Positions 35,249-43,907 of a stretch of DNA of 64,000 nt are shown piece by piece. Made by a program: the position numbers and the translations under genes. The stretch is from Bacteroidales bacterium (lineage in GTDB: Bacteria; Bacteroidota; Bacteroidia; Bacteroidales; P3). The first letter of the stretch is position 1; each line of letters starts with the position of its first letter. Location: assembly GCA_017480225.1 (NCBI GenBank), contig JAFVBB010000005.1, positions 1-64,000 of the forward strand, read 5' to 3'. The notes under the pieces are model-generated. The model was not told the origin of the DNA and searched no databases. It saw nothing but the letters and a program-made list of their open reading frames with translations.

Positions 35249-36679
35249 ATGAGGAACGCTAACTTTATTGACCGCGACAAGCTGTACTCCATGCTGCATG
35301 GAACTCCGCCGACCAAGACTCGCCTTGCCGAGATACTTGAAAAATCAAGGCAACTCAAGGGTTTGTCGCTTGCCGAGGTGGCCGAGCTGCTGCTTGTCGA
35401 CGACGCCGAAGGCCGCCGTAGCATACTGGATGCTGCTGAGTATTGCAAGAATGAGATTTATGGACGCAGGCTGGTGCTCTTCGCGCCAATCTATACGGGC
35501 AATGCCTGTGTGAACAATTGCGTGTACTGCGGCTTCCGTCGCGACAATAAGAGCTTGCGCCGCAAGGTGCTCACGCTCGACGAGGTTGAGACCGAGGCTC
35601 TCCACCTGCTGCGCATGGGTCACAAGCGAGCCTTGCTCATCTGTGGCGAAAGCCCGCGCAACGGCATCGACTATATGGTCGAGGCCATCCGCCGCACCTA
35701 TGCCGCCCGCGACGAGAAGGGCAGTACCATCCGCCGCATCAATGTTGAGCTGGCGCCGATGAGCGTGGAGGACTACGCGCGCCTCAAGGCCGAGAAGATT
35801 GGCACCTACGTGTGTTTCCAGGAGACCTACGACCCGGTGGAGTATGCCAAGTATCACCCGGAGGGTACGCCAAAGGCCGACTACCTGAACAGGCTCACCT
35901 GCATGGATCGCGCCATGGAGGGCGGTATAGACGATGTGGGCATAGGGGTGCTGTTCGGCTTGGCCGACCACCGCTTCGAGATACTGGCCTTGATGGAACA
36001 TGCCCGCCACCTGGAGGAGGATTTTGGCTGTGGCCCCCACACCGTGAGCTTCCCGCGAATAGAGCCCGCCGAGGGCACACCATTCTCACAGCCCGAGAAC
36101 CTGCCTCACCCTGTTGGCGACGACGACTTCATGAAGATTGTCGCCATCATCCGCATAGCCATGCCATACACCGGCATCATCATCAGTACCCGCGAGCGGT
36201 CTGCCATGCGCGACCAGTTGGTGCGCTACGGCGCAAGCCAGATCAGTGCAGCCAGCGAGACCAATCCTGGCGGTTACGACGAGGAGGGCGACCACACGGC
36301 GGCCAGCCCCTATGAGAAGACAGGCGACACTGGAGCCCAGTTTACCCTCGGCGACCACCGCTCGCTCGACGAGGTGGTGTCGGCCATGGTTGACGGTGGC
36401 TATATCCCGTCGTTCTGCACCGGATGCTACCGCAAGGGGCGCGTCGGTGCCGACTTCATGGACTTGGCCAAGCCAGGCTTGATTAAAGAGTATTGCAAGC
36501 CCAATGCCATGTTCACCTTCCGCGAGTACCTGGAGGACTATGCCTCGCCATCCACGCGCGAGAAGGGGCTGCGGCTGCTCAGGCAACTTGCGCAGACATT
36601 TCCGCGCGAGGAACTTCGCCAGCGTGTAGAGTCGACGCTTGAAAAGATTGGCGAGGGTCAGCGAGACCTCTATTTTTAG
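35249..36679 (+). CDS. hydG: [FeFe]-hydrogenase H-cluster maturation radical SAM tyrosine lyase HydG
   Basis: This 476-residue radical SAM enzyme splits tyrosine to make the CO and CN- ligands of the hydrogenase H-cluster. The SAM cluster motif is C87-VNN-C91-VY-C94. The HydG-specific C-terminal auxiliary cluster motif CX2CX22C is exact (C390-TG-C393 ... C416, in FCTGCYRKGRVGADFM), which separates it from ThiH. GGYDEEGDHTA and ASQISAASETNPGG are conserved parts of the barrel. No hydE, hydF or hydrogenase gene is nearby, which is unusual for this gene. Confidence 0.94.
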   Translation: MRNANFIDRDKLYSMLHGTPPTKTRLAEILEKSRQLKGLSLAEVAELLLVDDAEGRRSILDAAEYCKNEIYGRRLVLFAPIYTGNACVNNCVYCGFRRDNKSLRRKVLTLDEVETEALHLLRMGHKRALLICGESPRNGIDYMVEAIRRTYAARDEKGSTIRRINVELAPMSVEDYARLKAEKIGTYVCFQETYDPVEYAKYHPEGTPKADYLNRLTCMDRAMEGGIDDVGIGVLFGLADHRFEILALMEHARHLEEDFGCGPHTVSFPRIEPAEGTPFSQPENLPHPVGDDDFMKIVAIIRIAMPYTGIIISTRERSAMRDQLVRYGASQISAASETNPGGYDEEGDHTAASPYEKTGDTGAQFTLGDHRSLDEVVSAMVDGGYIPSFCTGCYRKGRVGADFMDLAKPGLIKEYCKPNAMFTFREYLEDYASPSTREKGLRLLRQLAQTFPREELRQRVESTLEKIGEGQRDLYF

Positions 36680-36786
36680 CCCATTGTCCCGAAATGCGTT
36701 GCGGAATGCTGGTGTGTCGTGTTCCGGCTCGGTTTATAAAAGTGGCATTTCGGGTTTGGAATTGGACGGTTTGGTAGGAATAGAAG

Positions 36787-36816
36787 TTGCGGCTCAGAGG
36801 AAAGAATGTATCTTTG
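36787..36816 (+). promoter_or_regulatory. Orphan Bacteroidota-type promoter
   Basis: TTG at 36787-36789, a 19-base spacer and TATCTTTG at 36809-36816 on the plus strand. No plus-strand coding gene follows for about 1 kb; a hairpin at 36866-36900 and the terminator at 36936 follow instead. Confidence 0.6.
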
Positions 36817-36822
36817 CACTGT

Positions 36823-36900
36823 GTTTTGAGACACAAGAGTAGTGAATGTTTTCATGGTTTTGATACCCCATTAAGCCCACTGTCTGGTGGGCTTTTGGGG
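36823..36900 (+). ncRNA. Candidate small RNA, about 80-145 nt
   Basis: The transcript predicted from the orphan promoter has no ORF of note. It ends in a two-part hairpin: CCCCA (36866-36870) pairs with TGGGG (36896-36900), and AAGCCCAC (36873-36880) with GTGGGCTT (36887-36894) around the loop TGTCTG. No long T run follows this hairpin, so RNA may continue to the palindromic terminator at 36936-36965. The 305-base gap 36680-36984 contains only this unit and that terminator. No RNA family is assigned. Confidence 0.4.
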
Positions 36901-36935
36901 TTTATATAGGCCAGGGTTTCCCTGCAGGTATAGAA

Positions 36936-36965
36936 AAAAGCCGCGCATTGCAATGCGCGGCTTTT
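36936..36965. terminator. Bidirectional rho-independent terminator
   Basis: A perfect 30-base palindrome (AAAAGCCGCGCATTG / CAATGCGCGGCTTTT) with T runs on either strand. It lies 19 bases past the minus-strand TPR gene's stop and also closes the candidate small RNA on the plus strand. Confidence 0.88.
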
Positions 36966-36984
36966 CTTGTATTGCGGCAGTGTG

Positions 36985-37659
36985 TCAGTCCATATACTCG
37001 GCCAAGGCAATGTAGCGGTCTATGTCATTCCACTCGGAGCTTTCCGGGTAGTCGGTCTTGATCTGCTTGAAACAGTTGAGGGCGTTCTTTTTGTCGTTCA
37101 GCATGATGTAGGCCATGCCGGCTTTGAAGAGTGCGGTCGGCGACACAATGAAGTTGGGGTGGTCGGCAGCTGCCTTGCGGTAGTTCTCGGCGGCCTCCTT
37201 GACGTTGCCCTGCTCAATCTGTGCGTCGGCAAGCATCATTTTGCCAAGTGCACCGGTGAAGGTGTCTTTGCCGCTGTATTTCTTCAGCCATTTGGCCGCT
37301 TCCTCATAGTTGCCGATGCGCAGATATGTGGCTCCGGCATAGTAGCGTGCAAGTTTGCCGGCCTTGGTGCTTCCGTACTTCTCGGCCACATCGACAAATC
37401 CACGGTAGGTGTCGTCGCCTTCAAGGGCTTTCTCAAACTCGCCCTGGTTGAACCACTGCTCGGCGGCATACATCTCCTCTGCGGCGCGTGTCTCTCTCGG
37501 TTGGAAGACCCACTTGCGCAGGCCGAAGATGGCTATCAGCACAACCAGTACCGCCACCAGCACAATCGTCAGCGTCTTTTGGTTCTTTTTGATGAACTCC
37601 TCCGAGCGGCTGATGACGTTGCCCATCTCGGTGTTTTTTTCTTCAATCTTTTTTTCCAT
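36985..37659 (-). CDS. Membrane-anchored TPR protein (YfgM-like)
   Basis: The start at ATG 37657-37659 (MEKKIEEKNTEMGNVISRSEEF) is preferred; longer frames run through the promoter. The 224-residue protein has a cytosolic N-terminus, one TM helix (about residues 29-47) and a periplasmic domain of four or five TPR units (GKLARYYAGATYLRIGNYEEAAKWLKKY, ALGKMMLADAQIEQGNVKEAAENYRKA, TALFKAGMAYIMLNDKKNALNCFKQI). This layout matches the tetratricopeptide YfgM/YbgF-like family that assists periplasmic chaperones or the cell-envelope machinery. Exact partner is unknown. Confidence 0.82.
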   Translation of the reverse strand: MEKKIEEKNTEMGNVISRSEEFIKKNQKTLTIVLVAVLVVLIAIFGLRKWVFQPRETRAAEEMYAAEQWFNQGEFEKALEGDDTYRGFVDVAEKYGSTKAGKLARYYAGATYLRIGNYEEAAKWLKKYSGKDTFTGALGKMMLADAQIEQGNVKEAAENYRKAAADHPNFIVSPTALFKAGMAYIMLNDKKNALNCFKQIKTDYPESSEWNDIDRYIALAEYMD

Positions 37660-37696
37660 ATCTGTACTGTTGTTTTGTCGAGTGCAAAATCGCGTG

Positions 37697-37704
37697 CAAA
37701 GATA
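37697..37704 (-). promoter_or_regulatory. -7 element (TATCTTTG) for the YfgM-like gene
   Basis: The minus strand reads TATCTTTG, 37 bases before the ATG at 37659. Confidence 0.6.
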
Positions 37705-37863
37705 CGACATTTTTGTGAATTGCGCGCGCGAAAAAGGGAATGCTGGCCACGCAGGCACAGGATTGGTCGTTTTCGATAAAAATTTTTGATTTGATAATCA
37801 GTGCTATGTAGGAGAAAAGACCCCCTGTGGGAAGAAAAATTTTTTTCGTAAATACTTTTTACA

Positions 37864-37871
37864 TATTTTTG
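37864..37871 (+). promoter_or_regulatory. -7 element (TATTTTTG) for the DHOD-like gene
   Basis: TATTTTTG in a very AT-rich stretch, 35 bases before the ATG at 37907. Confidence 0.5.
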
Positions 37872-37906
37872 CACGGAATATTGAATGCACGAAAAAGAGC
37901 GGCAGT

Positions 37907-38890
37907 ATGGATACAAATACCAAGTATTTGGGGCTTGAGCTCCGCAGCCCTGTCGTAGTGGGCAGCTGCGGTTTGACGGCGGATGTTGACAAGATGGTGC
38001 TTATGGAGCGGGCCGGTGCCGGTGCGGTGGTGGTGAAGTCGGTGTTTGAGGAGCAGATTATCTACGACATCAAACGCAACACCCACATGTATGCGCCCAC
38101 GGACAACTACGGCGACAGCTACGAGTATATAGCGCGTCATGTCGCGGACGGCTCACTTGAGCGCCATTTCTCCATGATTGCCGACGCCAAGCGCAGGCTG
38201 ACCATACCGGTCATCGGTTCGGTGAACTGCTTCTCTTACGAGAACTGGCTCACCTATGCCTTGAGGTTCCAGGAGGCAGGTTGCGACGCGCTTGAGCTGA
38301 ACATGGCCATACTTCCCTACGAGACTTCTCTCTCGTCCGACGATGTGGAGCGGACATTCTCGCAGGTGATCAACACGCTCCGCAAGAGTGTCACCATTCC
38401 CATCAGCATCAAGGTGGGTCCCTATTTCACCGACATGGCCAAGCAGATGCAGCAACTGTCGTGGATGGGCATACAGGGCGTCACCATGTTCAACAAAAGT
38501 GTGCAGATAGACATCGATGTGGAGAAGGAGGAGCTTACGTCAGCCTCATGGCTGTCCTCGCCCACCGACCTGCACAACACCCTGCGCTGGGTGGCCATCC
38601 TGAGCAAGAAGATGCGTTGCGACATCAGCGCGTCGACCGGCGTCTACCATGCCGACGACGTGGTCAAGCTGCTGCTTGCCGGAGCGACTACGGTGCAGGT
38701 CGTCAGCTGTCTGTATAAAAATGGTATCGAAACGTTGCGCGAACTAAACGAGGGTCTCGTCGAGTGGATGGGACGAAAGGGCTACAATAACTTGGCCGAC
38801 TTCCGTGGCCGACTGGCAGTGCTTCCCGCCGAGAAAGCGTCGGTTGCCATGCGAACACAATTCATGAAGTACTTCGCCGAGATAATGTAA
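37907..38890 (+). CDS. Dihydroorotate dehydrogenase-like flavoprotein
   Basis: This 327-residue TIM-barrel protein matches the class 1 DHOD fold: LGLELRSPVVVGSCGLT at the start, VIGSVNC, LELNMAI (conserved Asn), SIKVGP (Lys), and the FMN-phosphate region SASTGVYHADDVVKLLLAGATTVQV. It belongs to the 'dihydroorotate dehydrogenase-like' group, which in gut Bacteroidota is often found near pyruvate:ferredoxin oxidoreductase genes rather than pyr genes. No pyrimidine genes are nearby here. True pyrimidine activity is therefore doubtful. It has its own promoter. Confidence 0.85.
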   Translation: MDTNTKYLGLELRSPVVVGSCGLTADVDKMVLMERAGAGAVVVKSVFEEQIIYDIKRNTHMYAPTDNYGDSYEYIARHVADGSLERHFSMIADAKRRLTIPVIGSVNCFSYENWLTYALRFQEAGCDALELNMAILPYETSLSSDDVERTFSQVINTLRKSVTIPISIKVGPYFTDMAKQMQQLSWMGIQGVTMFNKSVQIDIDVEKEELTSASWLSSPTDLHNTLRWVAILSKKMRCDISASTGVYHADDVVKLLLAGATTVQVVSCLYKNGIETLRELNEGLVEWMGRKGYNNLADFRGRLAVLPAEKASVAMRTQFMKYFAEIM

Positions 38891-38912
38891 ACCAACATCA
38901 ACATACCTATTT

Positions 38913-39374
38913 ATGGAACAAGAAGAGCAAGAAGAGAAAGTTGTAAGTTTCTTCCGCTTTGAGGATCTTCGCGTTTACGGCAAGGCTGTCGATTACGCCG
39001 GTTGGGTGGTGGCGCAGATGGGCTCCACGCAGTGCGAGTCGCAGAGCACCCTTGTAAGGTCGTTCTGCCGTTCAGCCCACGACATTGCCCTCAACATCGC
39101 CGAAGGGTCGAGCCGCAGCAAGGCACAGTTCGACCACTACCTCAAGATTTCCAAGACCGCTATCCGCGAGTGTGTGGTCTTTACCGAGGTGGCTCACCGC
39201 CAAGGCATGATGGACAGCGCGCAGTACACCCAGTCGCGCGAGTATCTCATGGAGCTCACCCGCATGATTGGGGCTCTCATCATCAGCCTTCAGCGCTCCA
39301 CCGAGCGCCGTGCCACGGCGGAGTCTGACGACGACATGGTCGACGACGGGCCTGCCGACGGCTACTCCTACTAA
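38913..39374 (+). CDS. Four-helix bundle protein (23S rRNA intervening-sequence protein family)
   Basis: This 153-residue protein has the S23/four-helix bundle pattern: FRFEDLRVYGKAVDYAGWVV near the start, SAHDIALNIAEGSSRSKAQFDHYLKISKTAIRECV in the middle and a last amphipathic helix. The family is often encoded inside 23S rRNA intervening sequences or stands alone, and its function is unknown. It lies 22 bases downstream of the DHOD-like gene. An acidic tail (DDDMVDDGPAD) is extra. Confidence 0.85.
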   Translation: MEQEEQEEKVVSFFRFEDLRVYGKAVDYAGWVVAQMGSTQCESQSTLVRSFCRSAHDIALNIAEGSSRSKAQFDHYLKISKTAIRECVVFTEVAHRQGMMDSAQYTQSREYLMELTRMIGALIISLQRSTERRATAESDDDMVDDGPADGYSY

Positions 39375-39469
39375 AGGCCTGGCCGCAAGCCGCGGCGCGC
39401 TCCAGGCAGGGCGCCGCTGCCAGTCTTCTTGTCCCAGTAACTGAATCCTGTAACCACATTGCAATAACA

Positions 39470-40330
39470 ATGGAGCTAAAACTTACTAAACCGATAATCT
39501 TCTTCGACCTCGAAACAACTGGTGTTCAAGTAGGGCACGACCACATTGTCGAGATATGCCTGCACCGTGTCATGCCCGACGGCACCGAAACGACGCGCAT
39601 TGAGCGTGTGCGCCCAGTCGATGCCGACGGGCATACAGTGCACATTCCCGAATTCACCACCGAACTGCACGGCATCTGCGACGACGACGTGAAGGACAAG
39701 CCTACCTTCAAGGAACTGGCTCCAAGCCTGCTCGACTTCATCGGCGACGCCGACCTGGCTGGCTACAACAGCAACCGCTTCGACGTGCCCATGCTCTACG
39801 AGGAGTTCGCGCGCGCGGGCTTTGAGCTCGACCTCTCGGTGCGCCGTCTGGTCGACGTGCAGAACATATTCCACCTAATGGAGCAGCGCACGCTGGTGGC
39901 CGCCTACAGGTTCTATTGCGGAAAGAACCTCGACAATGCCCACAGCGCGGCTGCCGACACCCTGGCCACCTACGAGGTGCTCAAGGCGCAGCTCGACCGC
40001 TACCAGGGAGTCGACTACAAGGACCGCCATGGCCGCGTCAGCCAGCCTGTGGTGAACGATGTGGCCGCCTTGAGCGACTTCACTGCCAACTCGCAGTGGG
40101 CCGACCTCGTGGGGCACATAGGCTACGACGCGCAGCACCGCGAGGTGTTCAACTTCGGCAAGCACAAGGGCAAGCCTGTGGAAGAGGTGTTCGAGAGGGA
40201 GCCTTCCTACCACGACTGGATGATGAAGGGCGACTTCCCCCTCAGCACCAAGCGCGTGGTCGACGACATATGGAAGCGCTACAGGCAGCGCCGCAAGCTC
40301 GACGCTTTGAAGGCTCACTTCCAGGGTTGA
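39470..40330 (+). CDS. DnaQ-like 3'-5' exonuclease with C-terminal ExoX-like domain
   Basis: This 286-residue protein has an RNase T/DnaQ-type DEDDh exonuclease domain: D13-L-E15-TTG (Exo I), GYNSNRFDVPML (Exo II) and HSAAADTLATYEV (Exo III, with the His and Asp). After about residue 215 a small domain with FNFGKHKGKPVEEVFEREPSYHDWMMKGDFP resembles the C-terminal region of ExoX-type/DUF3820 proteins. It degrades single-stranded DNA or RNA in repair or proofreading; it is not fused to a polymerase. Convergent with the OmpA-like gene 10 bases away. Confidence 0.88.
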   Translation: MELKLTKPIIFFDLETTGVQVGHDHIVEICLHRVMPDGTETTRIERVRPVDADGHTVHIPEFTTELHGICDDDVKDKPTFKELAPSLLDFIGDADLAGYNSNRFDVPMLYEEFARAGFELDLSVRRLVDVQNIFHLMEQRTLVAAYRFYCGKNLDNAHSAAADTLATYEVLKAQLDRYQGVDYKDRHGRVSQPVVNDVAALSDFTANSQWADLVGHIGYDAQHREVFNFGKHKGKPVEEVFEREPSYHDWMMKGDFPLSTKRVVDDIWKRYRQRRKLDALKAHFQG

Positions 40331-40340
40331 GGCCGGGGCT

Positions 40341-41897
40341 TCAGAATTTCTCGCACGATATTATGACGATGCGGCGCGCGCGTGCCGCCGCCAGCCCGTA
40401 GACGGGGTGCCCCTCTATGTGCCGGTCGTTGCGCGCGTCGGCATAGTCCGCGCCCTGCGGGCGCTGCACCACCTGCAGCCTGCCGTCGTCAAGCGCCTTG
40501 CCAAGAGCGCAGCTGTGCCAAGAGCGCAGCAGGTTCATGAAGGCCACGATGCGCCTCTGCGACAGCGCCTGGTTGTATTCGTCGGTGTACACCGGGCTGG
40601 CATGGCCGGTGATGGTCAGGCGCACGCCGCGCCCGGCCGCCAGCTGCTCCGCCACGTAGTCGAGCAGCGTTGTGAGCCTGTCGAAGTTTCCCACCACGCA
40701 ACTGTCAAAGAACCGCTCCATCGAGGCCGAGTCGGCTGCCGAAGGCTGGTGCGCCATGTACTCTGAGCGCATCAGCGCGTAGCGCAGCTGGCAGTCAGCA
40801 TAGTCGGCCGTGGTCGTGGTGTCGTGGCTGCGTGGGTCGGGGTCGTCGTTGTGGAAGTAGAGGAAGAGCGGGAAGAAGCGGTCTATCTCCGGCTGCCGGG
40901 GCTGCCTGCGTGCCGAGTCGGCGGCGGCGCGGCGGGCCTGCTCCTCCTGCATGGCCAGCAGGTAGGCCGTGTCCACACACCAGCGGTAGATGTCGTTGCA
41001 GCACATCGAGTCAGACAGGAAGAAGCTGTCTCGGCGGTTGCTGGCCAGGTAGCCGCCGGTGGGCATACCGGTGGCCGAGTCGTGCGAGCTCACGTTGAAG
41101 TAGAGGTCGTTGGCCTCGCTGTTGAGGCAGCCGCACACCGGCTCGGCGGCCTGCCACGTGTTGCGCTGCCCCACGGCGCAGTACACGTCGAACCCACCCT
41201 TGCCGCCCGGCCGGTCGCTGCTGAAGTAGAGCGTGCCGTTGGGCTGGTCGTAGAAGGGGGTGTACTCGTCGTGGCTGCTGTTCACCTGCGGCCCCAGGTT
41301 CACCGGCTCGGAGGCCACGCCGTCCTTCACGGTGCATTGCCAAATGTCCATGCCGCCCATGCCGCCCGGACGGTCGCTGGCGAAGTAGAGCACCGTGGTG
41401 CCGTCGGCCAGCAGCCCCACGGCGGGGTGGGTGGCGGTGTACTGGCTGCTGTTCACCGACCCGCGCAGTTTCTGCGGCTTCTCCCATCCGCGGCGGCGCT
41501 TTGCGCGCGCCACCCATATCTCGCTGTGCAGCGTCTCCACGTCGGCACGCGTGAAGTAGGCGTCGCGTGTGGCAGGGTCGAAGGCCAGGTTGCCCGTGTG
41601 GTCCTTGTCGTTGCAGAAGCCCCAGCGGTCGTGCTTCGGCCGCGCCATGCGCCCCCCCGGCCGCAGCCGGGCCTGGTACACGTGCGTCATCGGGTGTTTT
41701 ATGCCGAAGGCGCCCGATCCGCCCACAGCCGCAGGCATCGAGGTGTAGACCATCACGCTGTCGCCCAGCCTCACGGCCGACACCTCGCTGCCCGGCGTGT
41801 TGTAGGGGGCTGGCAGGTGCTCCACGCGGTATTGTGCCGTCGCGGCCAGCGGCAGCAGCAACGCCGCCGCCAGTATTTTTGTCAGATGATGGGGCAT
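40341..41897 (-). CDS. PD40/OmpA-family envelope protein partnered with PorP/SprF
   Basis: This 518-residue exported protein (signal peptide MPHHLTKILAAALLLPLAATAQ) has PD40-type beta-propeller blades (LYFASDRPGGMGGMDIW, LYFSSDRPGGKGGFDVY) and a C-terminal OmpA-like peptidoglycan-binding domain with ITGHASPVYTDEYNQALSQRRI. The architecture resembles PorE-type proteins of the type IX secretion system, but lacks an N-terminal TPR part. The usual mDAP-contact Asp of the GHTD motif is absent (GHAS), as in other Bacteroidota members. Its start overlaps the SprF-like gene by 16 bases, a strong sign that the two act together. Confidence 0.82.
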   Translation of the reverse strand: MPHHLTKILAAALLLPLAATAQYRVEHLPAPYNTPGSEVSAVRLGDSVMVYTSMPAAVGGSGAFGIKHPMTHVYQARLRPGGRMARPKHDRWGFCNDKDHTGNLAFDPATRDAYFTRADVETLHSEIWVARAKRRRGWEKPQKLRGSVNSSQYTATHPAVGLLADGTTVLYFASDRPGGMGGMDIWQCTVKDGVASEPVNLGPQVNSSHDEYTPFYDQPNGTLYFSSDRPGGKGGFDVYCAVGQRNTWQAAEPVCGCLNSEANDLYFNVSSHDSATGMPTGGYLASNRRDSFFLSDSMCCNDIYRWCVDTAYLLAMQEEQARRAAADSARRQPRQPEIDRFFPLFLYFHNDDPDPRSHDTTTTADYADCQLRYALMRSEYMAHQPSAADSASMERFFDSCVVGNFDRLTTLLDYVAEQLAAGRGVRLTITGHASPVYTDEYNQALSQRRIVAFMNLLRSWHSCALGKALDDGRLQVVQRPQGADYADARNDRHIEGHPVYGLAAARARRIVIISCEKF

Positions 41898-42883
41898 GGC
41901 AGCGAGCGGCGTTTCTTTTCTTCACGGTCGAGCAGGTAGACCACGCCCAGCTCGAAGGCGCCCAGCGTGTGGCTGGCCGACGACAGGCGCGAGAAGTTGG
42001 CGTCGTAGCTGAAGGCGAATGTCCACCGCTTCCACAGCACGCCCAGGTTGATGCTGGCCGCGTCGGCGTGGCGTGCCACCACACCCGCGCTCAGCACCAG
42101 GTAGGTCGAGGGGTGCTCGTCGAGGTACCACCGCACGTCGGCGCCGTACACCAGCTCGCTGTAGCCGCCCTGCCGCTGGAAGCCCACCACGGGCAGCAGC
42201 CCCAGCTGGCGCCACTTGCGCCACTCGGCGCGGGCGTAGACGTTCCACCTCCGCGCCAGCCGCTCGTCGCTGCCTTCGAGCAGCCCTATGGCCGGCTGGT
42301 TGAGGTTGCGCGCCGAGAAGCCCAGTTTGGTGTAGAGGCGCGTGTCCCACTCGCGGAACCAGGCCGCCCCCGCGCCCAGGGTGGGGTAGAGCGCGTGGGT
42401 GGTGGCGAAGGGCTCCGAGGGGTCGCCCACCACTATGCCGCCGGGGTTGTAGCCCACCTGCCCGCCGCCGCCCTCCACGGCCACCGACACCAGGTCGTCG
42501 CCGTCGCCAAGGGCCTGGTAGTAGCTCACCACCAGGTTGGCCGTCGTCGTGCCGTAGGACAGCGAGCCCGCGCGGTCGGCGCTCACCCACAGGCCCAGGC
42601 TCATGCCGTTGCGGTTGCGCGCCGAGCGGAAGAGGCTCTGCTCGGCGCTGACGGTCAGCGTCTGGAACGGCGCAGCCACGCTGGCCCACTGGTTGCGGTA
42701 CACCGCGCCGTAGCGCCCCTTGCCGTCGAAGAAGCCGCTGTAGGCCGGGTTGAAGAGCATCGGGTCGAGGTCGAGCATGGAGAAGTGCTGGTCCTGCCCG
42801 CGCGCAGTGGCCGGTGCCAGCGCCAGCATGGCCGCCGCGGCCATGCTGGCAAGTGTGCCCTTTATGTTGGCTGCCAGGCTCAT
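41882..42883 (-). CDS. PorP/SprF family type IX secretion outer-membrane protein
   Basis: This 333-residue outer-membrane beta barrel has a signal peptide (to about GQ30), then DQHFSMLDLDPMLFNPAYSGFFDGKGRYGAVYRNQWAS, the diagnostic opening of the PorP/SprF family. Alternating beta strands run to the C-terminal ELGVVYLL-type strand. SprF-like members are needed for export of a specific type B (CHU_C) cargo. Candidate cargos in the window are the proteins at 22586 and 44991. It lies 7 bases after tsaD and overlaps the PD40/OmpA gene. Confidence 0.87.
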   Translation of the reverse strand: MSLAANIKGTLASMAAAAMLALAPATARGQDQHFSMLDLDPMLFNPAYSGFFDGKGRYGAVYRNQWASVAAPFQTLTVSAEQSLFRSARNRNGMSLGLWVSADRAGSLSYGTTTANLVVSYYQALGDGDDLVSVAVEGGGGQVGYNPGGIVVGDPSEPFATTHALYPTLGAGAAWFREWDTRLYTKLGFSARNLNQPAIGLLEGSDERLARRWNVYARAEWRKWRQLGLLPVVGFQRQGGYSELVYGADVRWYLDEHPSTYLVLSAGVVARHADAASINLGVLWKRWTFAFSYDANFSRLSSASHTLGAFELGVVYLLDREEKKRRSLPCPII

Positions 42884-42890
42884 GGCTGTG

Positions 42891-43898
42891 CTATCTTGTT
42901 CCCCGGGTGTAGGGCGGCAGCGCCAGGTCGGCCAGCTCGCCTTTCATATACTTGAAGTGTGCCGCTATGCCCACCATGGCGGCGTTGTCGGTGCAGTACT
43001 CGAAGGGGGGTATGAAGGCCTGCCAGCGGTGCTTCGCGCACACGCGCTGCAGCTCGGAGCGCAGCAGCGAGTTGGCGCTCACCCCGCCCGCTATGGCCAG
43101 CTGGCGCACGCCGAGGTCGAGCGCCGCGCGCTCGGTCTTCTTGATGAGGAAGCCCACTATGGTGCGCTGTATCGAGGCGCAGAGGTCGGCCTTGTTCTTC
43201 TCGATGAACTGCGGGTCCTCGGCCAGCCGGTCGCGCAGGAAGTAGAGGAACGACGTCTTGATGCCGCTGAACGAGAAGTCGTAGCCCGCGATGTGGGGCG
43301 TGGCGAAGCGGAAGGCGTCGGGGTTGCCCTCGCGCGCCAGGCGGTCGATCACCGGGCCGCCCGGGTAGCCCAGGTCCATGATCTTGGCGGCCTTGTCAAT
43401 GGCCTCGCCCGCGGCGTCGTCGATGGTGGTGCCGAGCTGCACTATGTCGAAGTAATCGCGCAGCAGCAGTATTTGCGTGTGCCCGCCGCTCACCAGCAGG
43501 CATATGAAAGGGAACTGCGGACGGGGGCCGCCGTTGTCGATGAAGTGGCTCAGCACGTGCGCCTGCAGGTGGTTCACCTCCACCAGCGGAATGCCCAGCG
43601 CGGTGGCGAAGCTCTTGGCGAAGCTCACGCCCACCAGCAGCGAGCCCAGCAGGCCGGGGCCGCGTGTGAAGCCCACTGCGTCGAGCCCGTCGCGCTCCAC
43701 CCCGGCACGCCGCAGCGCGGCGTCGACCACGGGGATGATGTTCTGCTGGTGCGCGCGGCTGGCCAGCTCGGGCACCACGCCGCCATACTGCTCGTGAACC
43801 TTCTGGCTGGCAATGACATTGCTCAACACGTGGTCGTCCCTCAACACAGCCGCCGACGTGTCGTCGCAGCTCGATTCTATGGCAAGGATAGTGGTCAT
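42891..43898 (-). CDS. tsaD: tRNA N6-adenosine threonylcarbamoyltransferase
   Basis: This 335-residue ASKHA-fold enzyme transfers threonylcarbamoyl to A37 of ANN-reading tRNAs. The start is ATG 43896-43898 (MTTILAIESSCDDTSAAVL), the conserved opening; the earlier in-frame ATG would precede the expected transcript start. Metal ligands H110 and H114 are in NHLQAHVLSHF. LVSGGHTQIL and DDAAGEAIDKAAKIMDLGYPGGP are the nucleotide-binding parts. Complete. With miaA (30746) it gives two A37 modification genes in the window. Confidence 0.96.
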   Translation of the reverse strand: MTTILAIESSCDDTSAAVLRDDHVLSNVIASQKVHEQYGGVVPELASRAHQQNIIPVVDAALRRAGVERDGLDAVGFTRGPGLLGSLLVGVSFAKSFATALGIPLVEVNHLQAHVLSHFIDNGGPRPQFPFICLLVSGGHTQILLLRDYFDIVQLGTTIDDAAGEAIDKAAKIMDLGYPGGPVIDRLAREGNPDAFRFATPHIAGYDFSFSGIKTSFLYFLRDRLAEDPQFIEKNKADLCASIQRTIVGFLIKKTERAALDLGVRQLAIAGGVSANSLLRSELQRVCAKHRWQAFIPPFEYCTDNAAMVGIAAHFKYMKGELADLALPPYTRGTR

Positions 43899-43907
43899 AA
43901 CAGGCTG

